From Ipomoea triloba (Eukaryota; Streptophyta; Magnoliopsida; Solanales; Convolvulaceae): a DNA stretch of 64,000 nucleotides. Every line of letters begins with the position of its first letter. The first letter of the stretch is position 1. Positions 12,800 to 23,150 of this stretch are shown here, piece after piece. Both the position numbers and the translations under genes were made by a program. The notes beneath the pieces are model-generated. The model was not told where the DNA came from. It did no database searches and was given only the letters and a program-made list of their open reading frames with translations. Where the stretch lies: positions 18,439,254-18,503,253 of the forward strand of contig NC_044924.1 of assembly GCF_003576645.1 (NCBI RefSeq), given 5' to 3'.

Positions 12800-15034
12800 A
12801 TACTACTACATCCGTTCCATTTTATGTGTCTGGTTCAGTTAACGAGACTTAACTGAAGTTATTTTTAATTCAATTTTTCATAATATTAAGTTTAATATTT
12901 GTAACACCCCACTTTTTCCACTACCGAAAATACGAGTATAATTATTTTATTTTTTTTACAACAGCGGAAGCTTAAACAACAACTAAAAGGAAAAAGGGGT
13001 GTTATGCCACGTTCGAGTATCTCTCTTATACTCAAACGCACAGGCAAAACCTACTACCAAAATTACTATTACAATGGTGGAATTCCTAATGGTACAATAA
13101 AATCTTTATACAACGATTCACTCTCATGCCAAGTGCCATGCCAAATATTTCCTGCAAAACACTTATGGTAGAAACAAAGTCAGCACGACGGCTGGTAAGA
13201 CATACTCTACCCCGTAAAACATTTTGCACATAGCACTTTGGAGCACATAAATTTCCACATAATAAATTTCAACCCCTTAACATGGCATTTTTAATCTCAT
13301 CAATATAAATCATCTTTAAAACTTCCTTAGTTTCATATTAGCAAGCGTGAGGCCTACAACCTCGGGCCATGGCACTCCAGCCCTCCCGTAGGTCTCCTTA
13401 TTCCAACCCCGGGCCATGGCATTTAAGCCCTCCCGTAGGTCCCCATCTCAACAATAACGACGAATAGACTTCGCCCTGCAGTATGAATAATCATACAATA
13501 ACATAACGACCACTGGGCAAGGGCACTTAAAGCCACCCGTGGGTCAATCAAGGTCCTCCTCAACTCACTTTAGAAACTAAGGGTTTGAAAACATGATTCT
13601 TCCTTCAGTTTTTCTTTCTTAAATCATTTCTTTTGGACATATTTCACAATTGAGTCCAATACTTGAAATTGGCTACCTCATTAGCCCCTGAAGGATTTTC
13701 AAAATACTTTCAGTACCCGCAGTACTTTTCAACACCAAATCTCTTCAACATCATAATTTCATTACTTATCATAATCTCTATAAAGTTAATAATATCACTA
13801 ATAATCACAAGAACAAACAATATGTATTCACATCAAATAATTTCATAAGACATGTACTCACATTTTCACAAAATCATTTAAACATAATATCACATAAGCA
13901 CATATTAAATATTTTGATTTGGGGTAAAATAAATTTTGGATAGACATCAATCTTACCTATAACCAACTCTTCTACTTCACTTGCCCAATTCTTCTCCCAC
14001 ACATAGATGATTTCTCTCCTTACTTCTCCTGATTTTTCCTCACCACACAACCCCTCTATTTATAGGCAAAAGGGAAAGGAAGACAAATCTTGAAGAGAAA
14101 GACATATGGGATAAGAATGAAGAAACTTGGAGATCAAGTTTCTATTTAGATCATCTCCAAAAATTATTTTAATATTAGCATGTGGCTAGAAAGAATGACA
14201 CTTGTCACAATGCTATGGTAAATCTTGAAGAATAAGACTTCCTTGCGAGTTTGGGATTAAATCAGATATAGTTACAGTAGAAAAATAATTTAGGGACAAT
14301 AGGGTGGCTGCCTAGGTTCTAGAAGAGACAAAATAAAATTAAAACATAGATGATATCAGTCAAATAATTGGTATCAAATTGAAGAATACATGTGCTGGCA
14401 GAAAGAAATTGGCAGAACACTGGATACGGATTAAAAATATTATTGGGAGTATTTGGTAAGGTATTTTGATACCATTTTCTTCAAATATGTATTTAAGCAA
14501 GTCTAGAACCTACATATAAAATTTCATAGAAATCTAAGGAGTAGAAGTATGGTTTTCGAATTTTTTTCCAAAACTAGTCCAGAGAGAAAAATTCTGGACA
14601 GCATACTGCCAAGGGCAAAAATGTAATTTTCTGTGTTTACTCAAATATCCAAATGACCAAAACTTTTTAAGGATATCAATTACTATAGGTTGGGGTTCTA
14701 AAATAAAAATTTCAGGTAAAACGGAGTTCGGGAAGTATGTTTACCGAATAAATCTTTCGGACTGCGCCGAGCTGAAATTTTCTGAAAAATGAATAGTTAG
14801 AAACATTTTTGGCTAAAAGTCATTTTGTAACAAAAATGGTGAATAAATTTCGGGGTGTCACAATATTAGTATACAAAATTTATATATTTAGAAACTACAC
14901 TAAAAGTACTATTAAACACAAAAAGAAAAAGTAAATTTAAAAATAAATAAAAATTATTAAAGAAAATAAACAAAAAAAATAATTGATTTGACCTATTAAT
15001 TAGTAAGTAGCACAAATAAAATAAGACAGAGAGT
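12800..15034. mobile_element. Stowaway-like MITE interrupted by a solo LTR
   Basis: Left end around 12800 reads tactactacatccgttccat and the right end around 15034, on the other strand, reads tactctctgtcttattttat. These are imperfect inverted ends of the tactccctccgtcccatttt kind typical of Stowaway (Tc1/mariner-type) miniature elements, with TA at the borders. Without the nested LTR the element would be about 270 bp, a normal Stowaway length. It has no coding capacity. The inverted ends are weak enough that the family name is tentative. Confidence 0.55.
12900..14862 (-). mobile_element. Solo LTR with TSD ATATT, internally rearranged
   Basis: Starts TGTAACACCCC, ends GGGGTGTCACA, flanked by ATATT at 12895-12899 and 14863-14867. 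The first part (to roughly 14340) is related to the minus strand of the LTR at 43286-45762, including the gcggaagctt and cactcaaacgc regions. From about 14440 to 14780, however, it matches that LTR on the plus strand (for example gtatggttttcgaattttt at 14549 versus 44371). The element is therefore a mosaic with one half inverted relative to its relatives, yet the target duplication embraces the whole, so the rearrangement came before insertion. No coding sequence. Confidence 0.75.
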
Positions 15035-15607
15035 AATTTTCTTGGCCGAAGAAGTTGCAAAGCCGCGCCCTAGTGCTACTGGAGTCGCTGAGTGCTACCT
15101 TGCCATCCTCCACCGCCGAAAGCTTATTAGAAAAAAAAACAGATCGAAGAAGCTGTCACCATTGTCGACTTGTCGTGTTGCTGCTGCTGTTGTCATCAAT
15201 GTCGTCGTCGTAGATCTAGAGTAGAGTGACAAGAAAAAGCTTTAGCTATGGAGTGGGGAGTGGTGAGTGGCGATGAAGCCGACTGATGAGGGCTGAGCCA
15301 CTGAGGCATTAATCTTCTGGACTTAGGTGATTATTGATTAGGTATTTAGCTTCTTTTTTTTTTCTAGTTTATATATATATAGAGAGGGAGGGGGTACGGT
15401 TCACATGGGTACCTACCTTTAGATGAGGACATGAGGACTAATCTAAACCATTAAATCATAATGATGCACGACTGAGATTAAAATGAACAAATCACACAGA
15501 TTAAGGAAACAAATTCCTTTAAAATATAAGAAAATATACATTTAGGGTAAATCAGTTGTATTAGAAGTTGTGTATTCCTATACAGAATATCGTGCATTCC
15601 TATATTC
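14119..15607. repeat. First copy of a 1.49-kb direct duplication
   Basis: Bases 14119-15607 recur at 15613-17101 with an offset of exactly 1,494 and no difference that I could find. The copy covers the end of the solo LTR, the right half of the MITE and the following unique DNA. It ends at a single N (15608). Confidence 0.95.
15035..15607. other. Unassigned DNA right of the MITE
   Basis: 15040-15230 is less AT-rich, with GCC- and GTC-rich triplets and a 60-codon open frame at 15042-15224 that has no recognisable domain. 15370-15390 is a TA/GA simple repeat. 15385-15480 (ggtacggttcacatgggtacc, then gaggacatgaggactaatc) resembles a dispersed plant repeat of unknown class. No gene can be supported. 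Confidence 0.5.
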
Positions 15608-15612
15608 NGAAA

Positions 15613-17101
15613 GAAGAAACTTGGAGATCAAGTTTCTATTTAGATCATCTCCAAAAATTATTTTAATATTAGCATGTGGCTAGAAAGAATGACACTTGTC
15701 ACAATGCTATGGTAAATCTTGAAGAATAAGACTTCCTTGCGAGTTTGGGATTAAATCAGATATAGTTACAGTAGAAAAATAATTTAGGGACAATAGGGTG
15801 GCTGCCTAGGTTCTAGAAGAGACAAAATAAAATTAAAACATAGATGATATCAGTCAAATAATTGGTATCAAATTGAAGAATACATGTGCTGGCAGAAAGA
15901 AATTGGCAGAACACTGGATACGGATTAAAAATATTATTGGGAGTATTTGGTAAGGTATTTTGATACCATTTTCTTCAAATATGTATTTAAGCAAGTCTAG
16001 AACCTACATATAAAATTTCATAGAAATCTAAGGAGTAGAAGTATGGTTTTCGAATTTTTTTCCAAAACTAGTCCAGAGAGAAAAATTCTGGACAGCATAC
16101 TGCCAAGGGCAAAAATGTAATTTTCTGTGTTTACTCAAATATCCAAATGACCAAAACTTTTTAAGGATATCAATTACTATAGGTTGGGGTTCTAAAATAA
16201 AAATTTCAGGTAAAACGGAGTTCGGGAAGTATGTTTACCGAATAAATCTTTCGGACTGCGCCGAGCTGAAATTTTCTGAAAAATGAATAGTTAGAAACAT
16301 TTTTGGCTAAAAGTCATTTTGTAACAAAAATGGTGAATAAATTTCGGGGTGTCACAATATTAGTATACAAAATTTATATATTTAGAAACTACACTAAAAG
16401 TACTATTAAACACAAAAAGAAAAAGTAAATTTAAAAATAAATAAAAATTATTAAAGAAAATAAACAAAAAAAATAATTGATTTGACCTATTAATTAGTAA
16501 GTAGCACAAATAAAATAAGACAGAGAGTAATTTTCTTGGCCGAAGAAGTTGCAAAGCCGCGCCCTAGTGCTACTGGAGTCGCTGAGTGCTACCTTGCCAT
16601 CCTCCACCGCCGAAAGCTTATTAGAAAAAAAAACAGATCGAAGAAGCTGTCACCATTGTCGACTTGTCGTGTTGCTGCTGCTGTTGTCATCAATGTCGTC
16701 GTCGTAGATCTAGAGTAGAGTGACAAGAAAAAGCTTTAGCTATGGAGTGGGGAGTGGTGAGTGGCGATGAAGCCGACTGATGAGGGCTGAGCCACTGAGG
16801 CATTAATCTTCTGGACTTAGGTGATTATTGATTAGGTATTTAGCTTCTTTTTTTTTTCTAGTTTATATATATATAGAGAGGGAGGGGGTACGGTTCACAT
16901 GGGTACCTACCTTTAGATGAGGACATGAGGACTAATCTAAACCATTAAATCATAATGATGCACGACTGAGATTAAAATGAACAAATCACACAGATTAAGG
17001 AAACAAATTCCTTTAAAATATAAGAAAATATACATTTAGGGTAAATCAGTTGTATTAGAAGTTGTGTATTCCTATACAGAATATCGTGCATTCCTATATT
17101 C
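15613..17101. repeat. Second copy of the 1.49-kb direct duplication
   Basis: Apparently identical to 14119-15607. It begins five bases after the single N at 15608 in the middle of the LTR, with no terminal feature there, and runs on into sequence (from 17102) that the first copy lacks. This is the layout expected when two overlapping contigs are laid end to end without being merged, so it should not be counted as a biological repeat until checked. Confidence 0.9.
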
Positions 17102-17288
17102 AAATGTTGTGCAACGATAACACTTTAATTGTGCATTCAAACACCATCCCATGTCCTACGATACACCGCACTAAGTGCACTAATGCACAGCTCACCAGCT
17201 TATGGTGCACAACTCATAATACTAGGTTGCACAACCAGCACACCAGAACGCACCACCATACTACGCAGACATGTGTACATATACACCA
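17102..17288. other. TGCA-rich unassigned DNA
   Basis: Contains many TGCA/GTGCA/TTGTGCA words (gttgtgcaacg, ttgtgcattc, agtgcactaatgcacag). It resembles the internal part of a small plant transposon, but no termini can be defined. It ends where satellite resumes at ctcaaggatggc. Confidence 0.5.
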
Positions 17289-17535
17289 ACTCAAGGATGG
17301 CAAATTGGAACCGAATCAAGGGTGTGACTTTTATGATATTAAGAGACAAAAGTTACAAGATTCACTAAAAGCAAAAGAAATCATGGTAAAGAGGTTTGAC
17401 AAAAGTAAACAAAAGTAATCAATTAAAGAAACAAAGTGGATGGATGTCCTATCTATGTCTCCTATTGGTCTACCACTTCTCCCGGGCCTCGTTATCCCGG
17501 ACCAAGGGTGGTGATGTGGTCGATTAAGCTCGCTC
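17289..17535 (-). repeat. Partial satellite monomer, left array
   Basis: About 250 bp of the left-array monomer, from ctcaaggatggcaaattgg to the cgattaagctcg region. Its phase does not continue from 12438: roughly 250 bp of monomer is missing between the two sides of the 12439-17288 block. It is the last satellite before the orientation switch. Confidence 0.85.
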
Positions 17536-17771
17536 GTAACAGAGCGTAGCAAACTCTATTATCGATAACAATGATCTCAAATCCTAAGCTTATAACAAGG
17601 ATGTCACATCTTACAAAGATTTCACAGCCTAGGCTCCAATCTAACCTCCAAAGATTCGAATCGTTCTGATACCACTTCTAACAGAGCGTACCAAACTTTA
17701 TTTCCAAGACCTTATAACCTAAGCTCTGATCTATCTCCAAGATCTTATAACGTTAAGCTCTGATACCAATT
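17536..17771 (-). mobile_element. 5' internal (leader) part of the LTR retrotransposon
   Basis: On the minus strand this follows the LTR that ends at 17772. It contains the primer-binding site and then about 225 bp rich in cagagctta/ataaggtctt-type motifs, then stops at satellite. There is no gag start. The element was cut here, either by recombination with satellite or in assembly. Confidence 0.75.
17757..17768 (-). promoter_or_regulatory. tRNA-iMet primer-binding site of the retrotransposon
   Basis: The minus strand reads TGGTATCAGAGC, complementary to the 3' end of plant initiator tRNA-Met, three bases (AAT) after the LTR end GGGGTGTTACA. This placement defines the TGTAAYACCCC repeats as LTRs of a retrotransposon that runs from right to left here. 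Confidence 0.9.
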
Positions 17772-18014
17772 TGTAACACCCCAATTTTCACCTCTTGGAT
17801 TTATTACAAAATTCCTAATAATACAATAGATTGCGGAAGCATCTAACCAGCAGAAAACTGGGTGTTACCGCCACTCTTAGGTATCTCTCCTATACCCAAA
17901 TGCTAAGGCTAAACTTACAACCTCAAATAACCATATCAACATCCAAATATGTACATATGGAAATAATTCTTCCAGGGTGTCTATTCTAGGATAGAGTAGT
18001 CCTCAACCTCGACT

Positions 18015-19280
18015 TATCTTAAAGAGGACCAAAAAATAGAAGAAACCCATCTGCCCCTTCTGAATCCATACTCTGCTTTCAATAAAAGAAACCAATCCAA
18101 TCTTCTGGTTAAATCCCTTAAAGCTATTTACCAGAAAAGGTCTTTAGTTCCCAAAGAATACATCTCAGCCTCAGCCATGAGCAGATGTCCCATATATTCC
18201 ACCCACCAAGAACAGTTCATTACTCTTGAAATCCCTGATGAATTCCCGGCCATTTGGAGGAGAGAAGGATATACCCATATCCACTTTGGAGCAATCCGTT
18301 TTGCCATAACCTATCATGGCAGAAAGGGTCAACCCGTAGTTGCCAAGCTATGTCTCCTTGATTCCAGGTACTTAGAGTACCAACATGCGTTGATAGCCAC
18401 TATGGAAGTAACACTTGATTCTGGCACTGTCTGTGCTACTGTTTACCCAAATTTTAACGTATCCTTAGAAGATCCGCATCTTCTAGATATGTTTAAAATT
18501 CAAGTCCATATTGTTGGAGCTAAGCATGCTGAGCAAGATGCTATTGAAGCCACTGTCCACTACCAGATGTCTTATCGATTGCAAGACCATGCTTTCGATA
18601 TGAAAATTCCAGGAGGAGGAGAAGCCCTCATCCTAGTCACTGATGAACAGAGAAATGTTACCTGCACTAAGGTCCCCAGAAGATGTACAAAAGAGGAGTT
18701 GATCCAAGTCATCCCTGACACTTGGATATCCAACTATGAGAAGCTGCACCAGAACAGAAGGCCAATCGAATCCAACGAGGCTATCATCAGCAGGAGAAAA
18801 GATGGTACCGTTGGAATCTCATTCAATCATGCCCATCTAAAAAGAACAGAATTTCTGCCATCCATCAATATGGTAGAAGAGGCTAGAGAAAGACAAGAGG
18901 AGCATGTCCAGGAGATCCTTGACAATGACCTAGACGATGATGATGCAGAACCAGTTTTCCTTGGTTACGGAAAAACAGGAATGAGTGAAATTGTCCATTC
19001 GTTCGACCAACTTGGTAAACCAGTTTTCTGGTTTAAGGATCCCATCTCAAATCACTGTTTCTTCGATTTGTGTGAAGATGATTGTAAGCAATGCTACCCA
19101 ACAAAGGAGCCACAGAGGAGACCCAGCTGCAAGCCCTCTAGAAGGAGAAAATCCAGAAGGAAGGATGATAGTGATGATGAAGATCCGCCGTCACCACTAC
19201 CACCACCTGTGCCCCTGCAAAGAAAAAAGAAAGCTCTTAAGTGCTATGAGCAAGAGTACTTAAGAAAGGAGCCCACAATA
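18015..19280 (+). pseudogene. Endogenous caulimovirid movement-protein region, copy A
   Basis: Open frame from the LTR junction at 18015 to the single N at 19281, with an internal ATG at 18177. From that ATG, residues about 20-215 resemble the caulimovirid movement protein of the 30K superfamily (cell-to-cell passage through plasmodesmata): GAIRFAITYHGRKG, the LLDSRY segment with the conserved Asp at 62, and TVYPNFNVSL. Residues 294-306 form a Cys cluster, C-x4-C-x3-C-x2-C, followed by a basic run (RRRKSRRK) and an acidic run. The frame upstream of 18177 is open and matches the N-terminal part seen at 20833-20903, so the true start is further upstream and has been lost here. The 3' end breaks at N 19281. 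Copy B differs by only a few substitutions. Confidence 0.85.
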
Positions 19281-19281
19281 N

Positions 19282-19625
19282 TCTCAAGCCCAACCTGATT
19301 CTCAAACAAGATTGTTCTCTGATTGGAAAATTAGAAATCCATCTCACCCTTTACACCAGCAAGTTTTTAGACCTTTCACCATTTCAGAACAAACTACCAC
19401 TCCATCCCAGCTAATTATATCCTCAAAATCAAATGACCTGTACCCTCCACCAAATACAACCCCAAATACAACCCAAATGATGCTTCATGAAACAATCACA
19501 GATAAGGATCTTTTTGATTCTGTTATCAAAGGCCTAGACCCACCTGAGAGAAACCTACCAGTCATGGAAGCTTATAGTGCTGGAGAAATATCAGAAGAAT
19601 CTGGCTACCAATCTGAAGCAACTTA
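19282..19625 (+). pseudogene. Pararetrovirus polyprotein linker fragment, copy A
   Basis: Frame open from just after the N, ending at a TAG at 19624-19626. It is rich in Pro, Ser, Thr and Gln and has no domain I recognise. It has no counterpart in copy B, so it probably comes from the part of the polyprotein between the movement and coat domains that is lost in copy B at its own N (26290). The match to the C-terminal region of copy B begins at about 19625 (tagtccgagaagaagac), in a different frame, marking an internal deletion. Confidence 0.6.
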
Positions 19626-20149
19626 GTCCGAGAAGAAGACTATCCAGAATTTCAGAGGTACATTTTCGCCCAGAACAAGGTCATTCCAAAAGAAATTTGG
19701 CCCAGAGAAGGGATTCAGCCAGATGTAAGACAAGATGATGAGATCTACCATGAAAGGATCAAGTCAGCAAAAAACCAGTACAGAAGGAAGATATCTGGTC
19801 ACAAGACCCTTGGAACTTTGATGATATAGATTCAGTGCTTGAAGAAGTTGAAAAGATTGAGAAAGCTTATGCTCAAAAGTCTCAAAAGAAAAGGCCAGAA
19901 CACAAGAGCCAGTGGAACAAGGATGTTTGGAGAACGAAGAGAAGGCAATCTGGTATGGATAGGCAAGAATGGGTTAACTACATGGGTTACCCCAGCTACT
20001 CTAGCTACTCTACAGAAAGCGACACAGCATCAGACGAAGACTCCGTAATGGATCTTCAATTTCATGGAGAATGGATGGTCATGAAGACAAAGCAACCAGA
20101 TTGGAACCCACAAAACTGGAAAGGAAAGAGATTCATGAGTGAAGGATAA
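19626..20149 (+). pseudogene. Pararetrovirus C-terminal region, copy A (frameshifted)
   Basis: Matches copy B from about 26714 to 27262. A 22-bp deletion near 19776, relative to the ctacaccagaccc region of copy B, shifts the frame, so the open part is only 19835-20149. It ends with the same PDWNPQNWKGKRFMSEG tail and stop as copy B. It lacks the first 140 or so residues of the region. Non-functional remnant. Confidence 0.75.
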
Positions 20150-20680
20150 GATTTGATCTTATCTCTCCAGCAAAGCCCCAGCAAAGCAAATCTCATCTGC
20201 AACAAAAAATCTTATCTTCAAAGATAAGATCCCCGTCCTGACAGGGTCATGTTAGCGTTATCTTATCAGTTTGGCGTGTTGTATGAATTATTAGACAACT
20301 TTATTAAAAGGTAGCTTTACTTTATGTCAAGAAAGCCATCACACTTTGTCGGCCACATGTATTGTAATAATTGTAAACAGTTGTATTGTATTTCGAGAAC
20401 CATCCTTGATCCCTATAAAAGGAGGTTCAGTTTGCTTTGTAAGATATCGCAGTTTGAAATATAAAATTTCCCAGTTTGCAAAATATCATGAGTTTCTAAG
20501 TTTTTAGTTGAAGGTTTTGAATAGATTTATGGTTATGTTCCTGCTAAGTCTCAAGTAATCTCTAACATGTAGAGAGGTTAGGAAGTGGTTCGAGAGTCTT
20601 GTTGTCATGCCCCGGAGAGGCTTTTAGTTTTCTCTCACCTTTGGTCCTGATTCTCCACTGCTTTTAGAGATTCCCCGATT
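20150..20680 (+). promoter_or_regulatory. Pararetrovirus intergenic region, promoter and leader, copy A
   Basis: Non-coding stretch between the polyprotein stop and the primer-binding site. TATAAAA lies at 20414-20420 in the context ccctataaaaggagg, as expected for the promoter of the terminally redundant pregenomic RNA. Transcription would start about 30 bp downstream, giving a leader of about 240 nt before the primer-binding site. Copy B (27263-27780) is closely similar. Reverse-complement fragments lie in the left satellite at 2154 and 10849. No enhancer element can be named with confidence. Confidence 0.75.
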
Positions 20681-20694
20681 TGGTATCAGAGCCA
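20681..20694 (+). promoter_or_regulatory. Pararetrovirus tRNA-Met primer-binding site
   Basis: TGGTATCAGAGCCA, complementary to the 3' end of plant initiator tRNA-Met, the standard site where Caulimoviridae start minus-strand DNA. It lies 261 bp downstream of the TATA box end and 40 bp upstream of the first ATG. The other viral pieces stop within a base or two of its left edge. Confidence 0.9.
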
Positions 20695-20733
20695 GCCATA
20701 TCTCTTTATTCAAAACCTTCATATTTCCTAAAT

Positions 20734-20903
20734 ATGTCTTCCTCTTCAGCTTCTACATCCACATCTATTGTACCTAGCCGTTCTTCTTTTTCATTAGAAA
20801 AACCTCATTTCAAAAAATCTCTCTCTTCTAAGATGGATTATCTCTATGAGATAAATTATCTTAAAGAGGACCAAAAAATAGAAGAAACCCATCTGCCCCT
20901 TCT
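20734..20903 (+). pseudogene. N-terminal start of the pararetrovirus polyprotein frame
   Basis: First ATG after the primer-binding site (20734), followed by a Ser/Thr-rich segment. From about 20853 the frame matches the sequence upstream of the movement domain in copy A (18015 onward). At 20903 the sense frame ends by joining antisense DNA of the RNase H end. This shows that the movement-protein frame starts close to the primer-binding site and that copy A runs past its promoter into a second genome unit, as in a circular or tandem template. Confidence 0.75.
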
Positions 20904-21452
20904 TTCTTCAAGATATTCATGGCTCCATGGGAACTGGTTGACATCAATGTCTGGTGGAAAATCTGCATTTGATGAAGTGCTCTGGCTGGAACTTCCTTCA
21001 TTGAACATATAGACTTCATTGAGCTTGGACTGCAACTGGAGTTGAGGAATTTGCTGTGGTCTGGATAAAAAATCTGCAACCACATTCTTTTTTCCTGGAA
21101 TATGGCGAACATCATAGTTGTATCTGGAAAACCATTGTTGCCATCTTAGAGTTTGAGCTTGTGGGATTTCTTTCCTCTTGAATTGCAACATTTTTGGAAA
21201 AGCTGACATGTCTAACTCAATAAGAAACTTATAACCGATCAAATGAAAATTAAATTTTTTAATTCCATTTTTCACGGCTAAAATCTCTTTATAAGTGGAG
21301 TGGTAATGAAGTTCTGCCTCTTTGAACCTACCACTGGAGTAGCCGCAAACAAGCCTTTTTCCTTTGACTTCCTGTAGAAGTATTGCTCCCCAATAGTAAT
21401 CACTGGCATCTGTTTGTAGAATTCTGAGTCCTTCACCTGCTGGAATGTGCAA
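20904..21452 (-). pseudogene. Pararetrovirus RNase H region (inverted piece)
   Basis: In the same minus-strand frame as the RT but after an in-frame TAA (21453-21455). Counting from residue 1 at 21452, RNase H acidic residues are visible: D15 (QTDAS), E56 (STYKE), D81 (IELD) and D127 (VVADFLSRP), with the late VRHIPGKKN segment, in the order seen in Ty3/caulimovirid RNase H. After about residue 175 comes HEYLEERR, which is also where copy B begins after its N at 26290. The viral match stops at about 20904, where the sequence switches to the sense N-terminal segment. The enzyme degrades the RNA template during reverse transcription; here it is a remnant. Confidence 0.85.
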
Positions 21453-22454
21453 TTATGGTAATTCCTTGGTGTGCTCCTTCATCCATCGGATTGCCTTGGT
21501 TTGTTCTATGCTCCATTTTGGTGGTGACTTTTTCAACATCTTGGTGAGAGTGCTAACATGAGGGGCTATGTTGGGAACAAAATCTCGGATATAATTAATT
21601 ATACCAAGAAATTGTTGAACTTGCTGCTTTGTGAGGTTTTCATCAGGAAATTTGAGTAACTCCTGAGCAATATGCCTTCCTGGTTGAAACTTTCCTTGGT
21701 CAATATCCATGCCTAAAAACTGGATCTTCTGCTGGGCTAGTAACATCTTTTTTTCGGATAACATGATTCCAAATTTTTGGCATATCTCCATGAATTGTCT
21801 GATCAGCTGGATGTGTTCCTCCATGGTCTTACTGAATAGTAAGATATCATCGATGTAAATGAGGGCTTTGTCAAGAATTGGCTCAAAGATCTTGGTCATC
21901 ACTTTCTGGAATTCACTAGGTGCAATTTTGAGACCAAAAGGCATTACCTTCCATTCAAGATGATATCCTGGGATACAAAAAGCTGTCTTGTATCTTTCTT
22001 CTGGCTTGATTCCTATCTGCCAAAATCTTGCTTTGAGATCGAACTTTGAAAACCATTGGGCTCCTGGGAGATATGAGAACATCATAGATCTCATTGGTAA
22101 TGGAAATTTGACATCTTTGAGACATTGATTCAAGGGTTGATAGTTGATAACAAGTCGTAACTTTCCCCTTGCTTGTTCTGCTCGCTTGTTCACATAGAAT
22201 GCTTCACATGCCCATGAGGACTTGGATTCTGTGATTAGTCCTAACTTCTGCAACTCCTTACACTCTTGAACCGCCATTTTGAGATGTTGAGGATTCATTC
22301 CTGAGTGGCTGGCTTTGGTGGGGTTGATCACCTTTCCTTCTTTGAATGGAAGTTCAATAAAGAACTCTTCTCTGGTCCATAGGGGCTTACTGTGTTTCTT
22401 CATGAATTCGTCATGAGAGTTTGCACATAATTGCTCCACCAATTGTTGTTTGAT
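21453..22454 (-). pseudogene. Pararetrovirus reverse transcriptase region (inverted piece)
   Basis: About 330 codons between two in-frame stops. Counting from 22442, the RT core is clear: KLRLVINYQPLN (95-105), FDLKARFWQ with the first catalytic Asp at 135, TAFCIP (153-158), VMPFGLKIAPSEFQ (166-179) and YIDD at 196-199 (DNA 21846-21857), then the QFLGIINYIRDF connection. All catalytic residues are present, so inactivation comes from the stops and truncation. Upstream an in-frame TAG (22455-22457) separates it from the protease; downstream TAA at 21453-21455 separates it from RNase H. The YKTAFCIP and FDLK...FWQIGI pattern is closer to petuvirus/florendovirus-type RTs than to badnaviruses, in my reading. 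Confidence 0.9.
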
Positions 22455-22850
22455 CTAGGTGATGGTATCCATGAAGTTGAGTTCCCACATCCTGTAATCT
22501 TCTTCATAGGGCTTGAAGTAGGGGCCTTTGCTAATTCCTCGTGATTGAACCAATACATTCATCATTTTGAAAGCATCAAATCCTAATAGCAAATCCCTTA
22601 TTGGAAGGCCACATCCAAGAACATGAATTTGGATCTTGCAGTTAGGAAGTATGCTAATCTCCAATGGTTCCTTCGTCTCCAATCCTGCATAAAAATCATC
22701 TCCAGATGCTGATGTAAGACGTTTCTGGGATGGTTTCCATGCCTCTTGAGGTAACAGCTTTGGGTTCATCATTGAGAACTGAGCTCCAGCATCAACAAGG
22801 GCTATGGCATCGAATGACTTGCTTAACCGGTGCTTGATCTGTACTTTCAC
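22455..22850 (-). pseudogene. Pararetrovirus aspartic protease region (inverted piece)
   Basis: Same frame as the RT, ending at TAG 22455-22457. Residues 16-26 read IALVDAGAQFS, the retropepsin active-site segment, but with DAG in place of the usual DTG/DSG (codon GCT at 22790-22788 where ACT or TCT would be expected). A hydrophobic LGCGLPIRDLLLGFD segment follows, as in retropepsins. The family cuts the viral polyprotein. The changed active-site residue would be expected to impair activity. The upstream boundary is set by a frame change from the coat-like segment near 22880. Confidence 0.75.
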
Positions 22851-22879
22851 ATGGGGTGCTTTGAACTCTTCATCTTCTT

Positions 22880-23150
22880 TTATCCCAAAATTGTATGAGA
22901 TAAAATCTTCTTCCCAATCTGTTCTACTTCATCTTCATGTTTACCCAGAAATATGAAGTAAATCATTGAAACGGCTTCCTGGAGAGGTAGTCCTAAGAAC
23001 ATCATCTTGAATGCCCCATCTGCTTTAGACCACCAATCTTTAAGAATTCCAGTGAACTTTGCTGTAAATTCCATCAGGATTTTGAAAGTATCTCGTTCTA
23101 CTAGATTCCTAGTAGTCATCCATGTGTGGAACTCAGCAAACTTCTCTCCC
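22880..23150 (-). pseudogene. Pararetrovirus coat-protein-like fragment (inverted piece)
   Basis: About 85 codons with FHTWMTTRNL and EFTAKFTGILKDWW, resembling the conserved part of caulimovirid coat proteins, where a helical stretch ends in a WW or WY pair. The upstream 15-20 codons of the frame come from LTR sequence and are not viral; the junction is near 23150. The frame differs from that of the protease downstream, and the CCHC zinc knuckle expected at the coat C-terminus is not seen, so a deletion lies near 22880-22920. Assignment rests on these motifs and on position before the protease. Confidence 0.6.

Noticed and set aside
15042..15224. 60-codon frame, repeated at 16536-16718.
   Set aside because: No domain or homology is visible, and the second copy belongs to a probable assembly duplication.
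20681..20694. tRNA gene fragment.
   Set aside because: Only the complement of the tRNA 3' end is present, in the position of a viral primer-binding site; no tRNA fold is found around it.
20680..21012. 110-codon frame starting at the primer-binding site.
   Set aside because: It begins at a TTG inside the primer-binding site and runs into antisense RNase H DNA. Only the part from ATG 20734 to about 20903 is a viral coding remnant.
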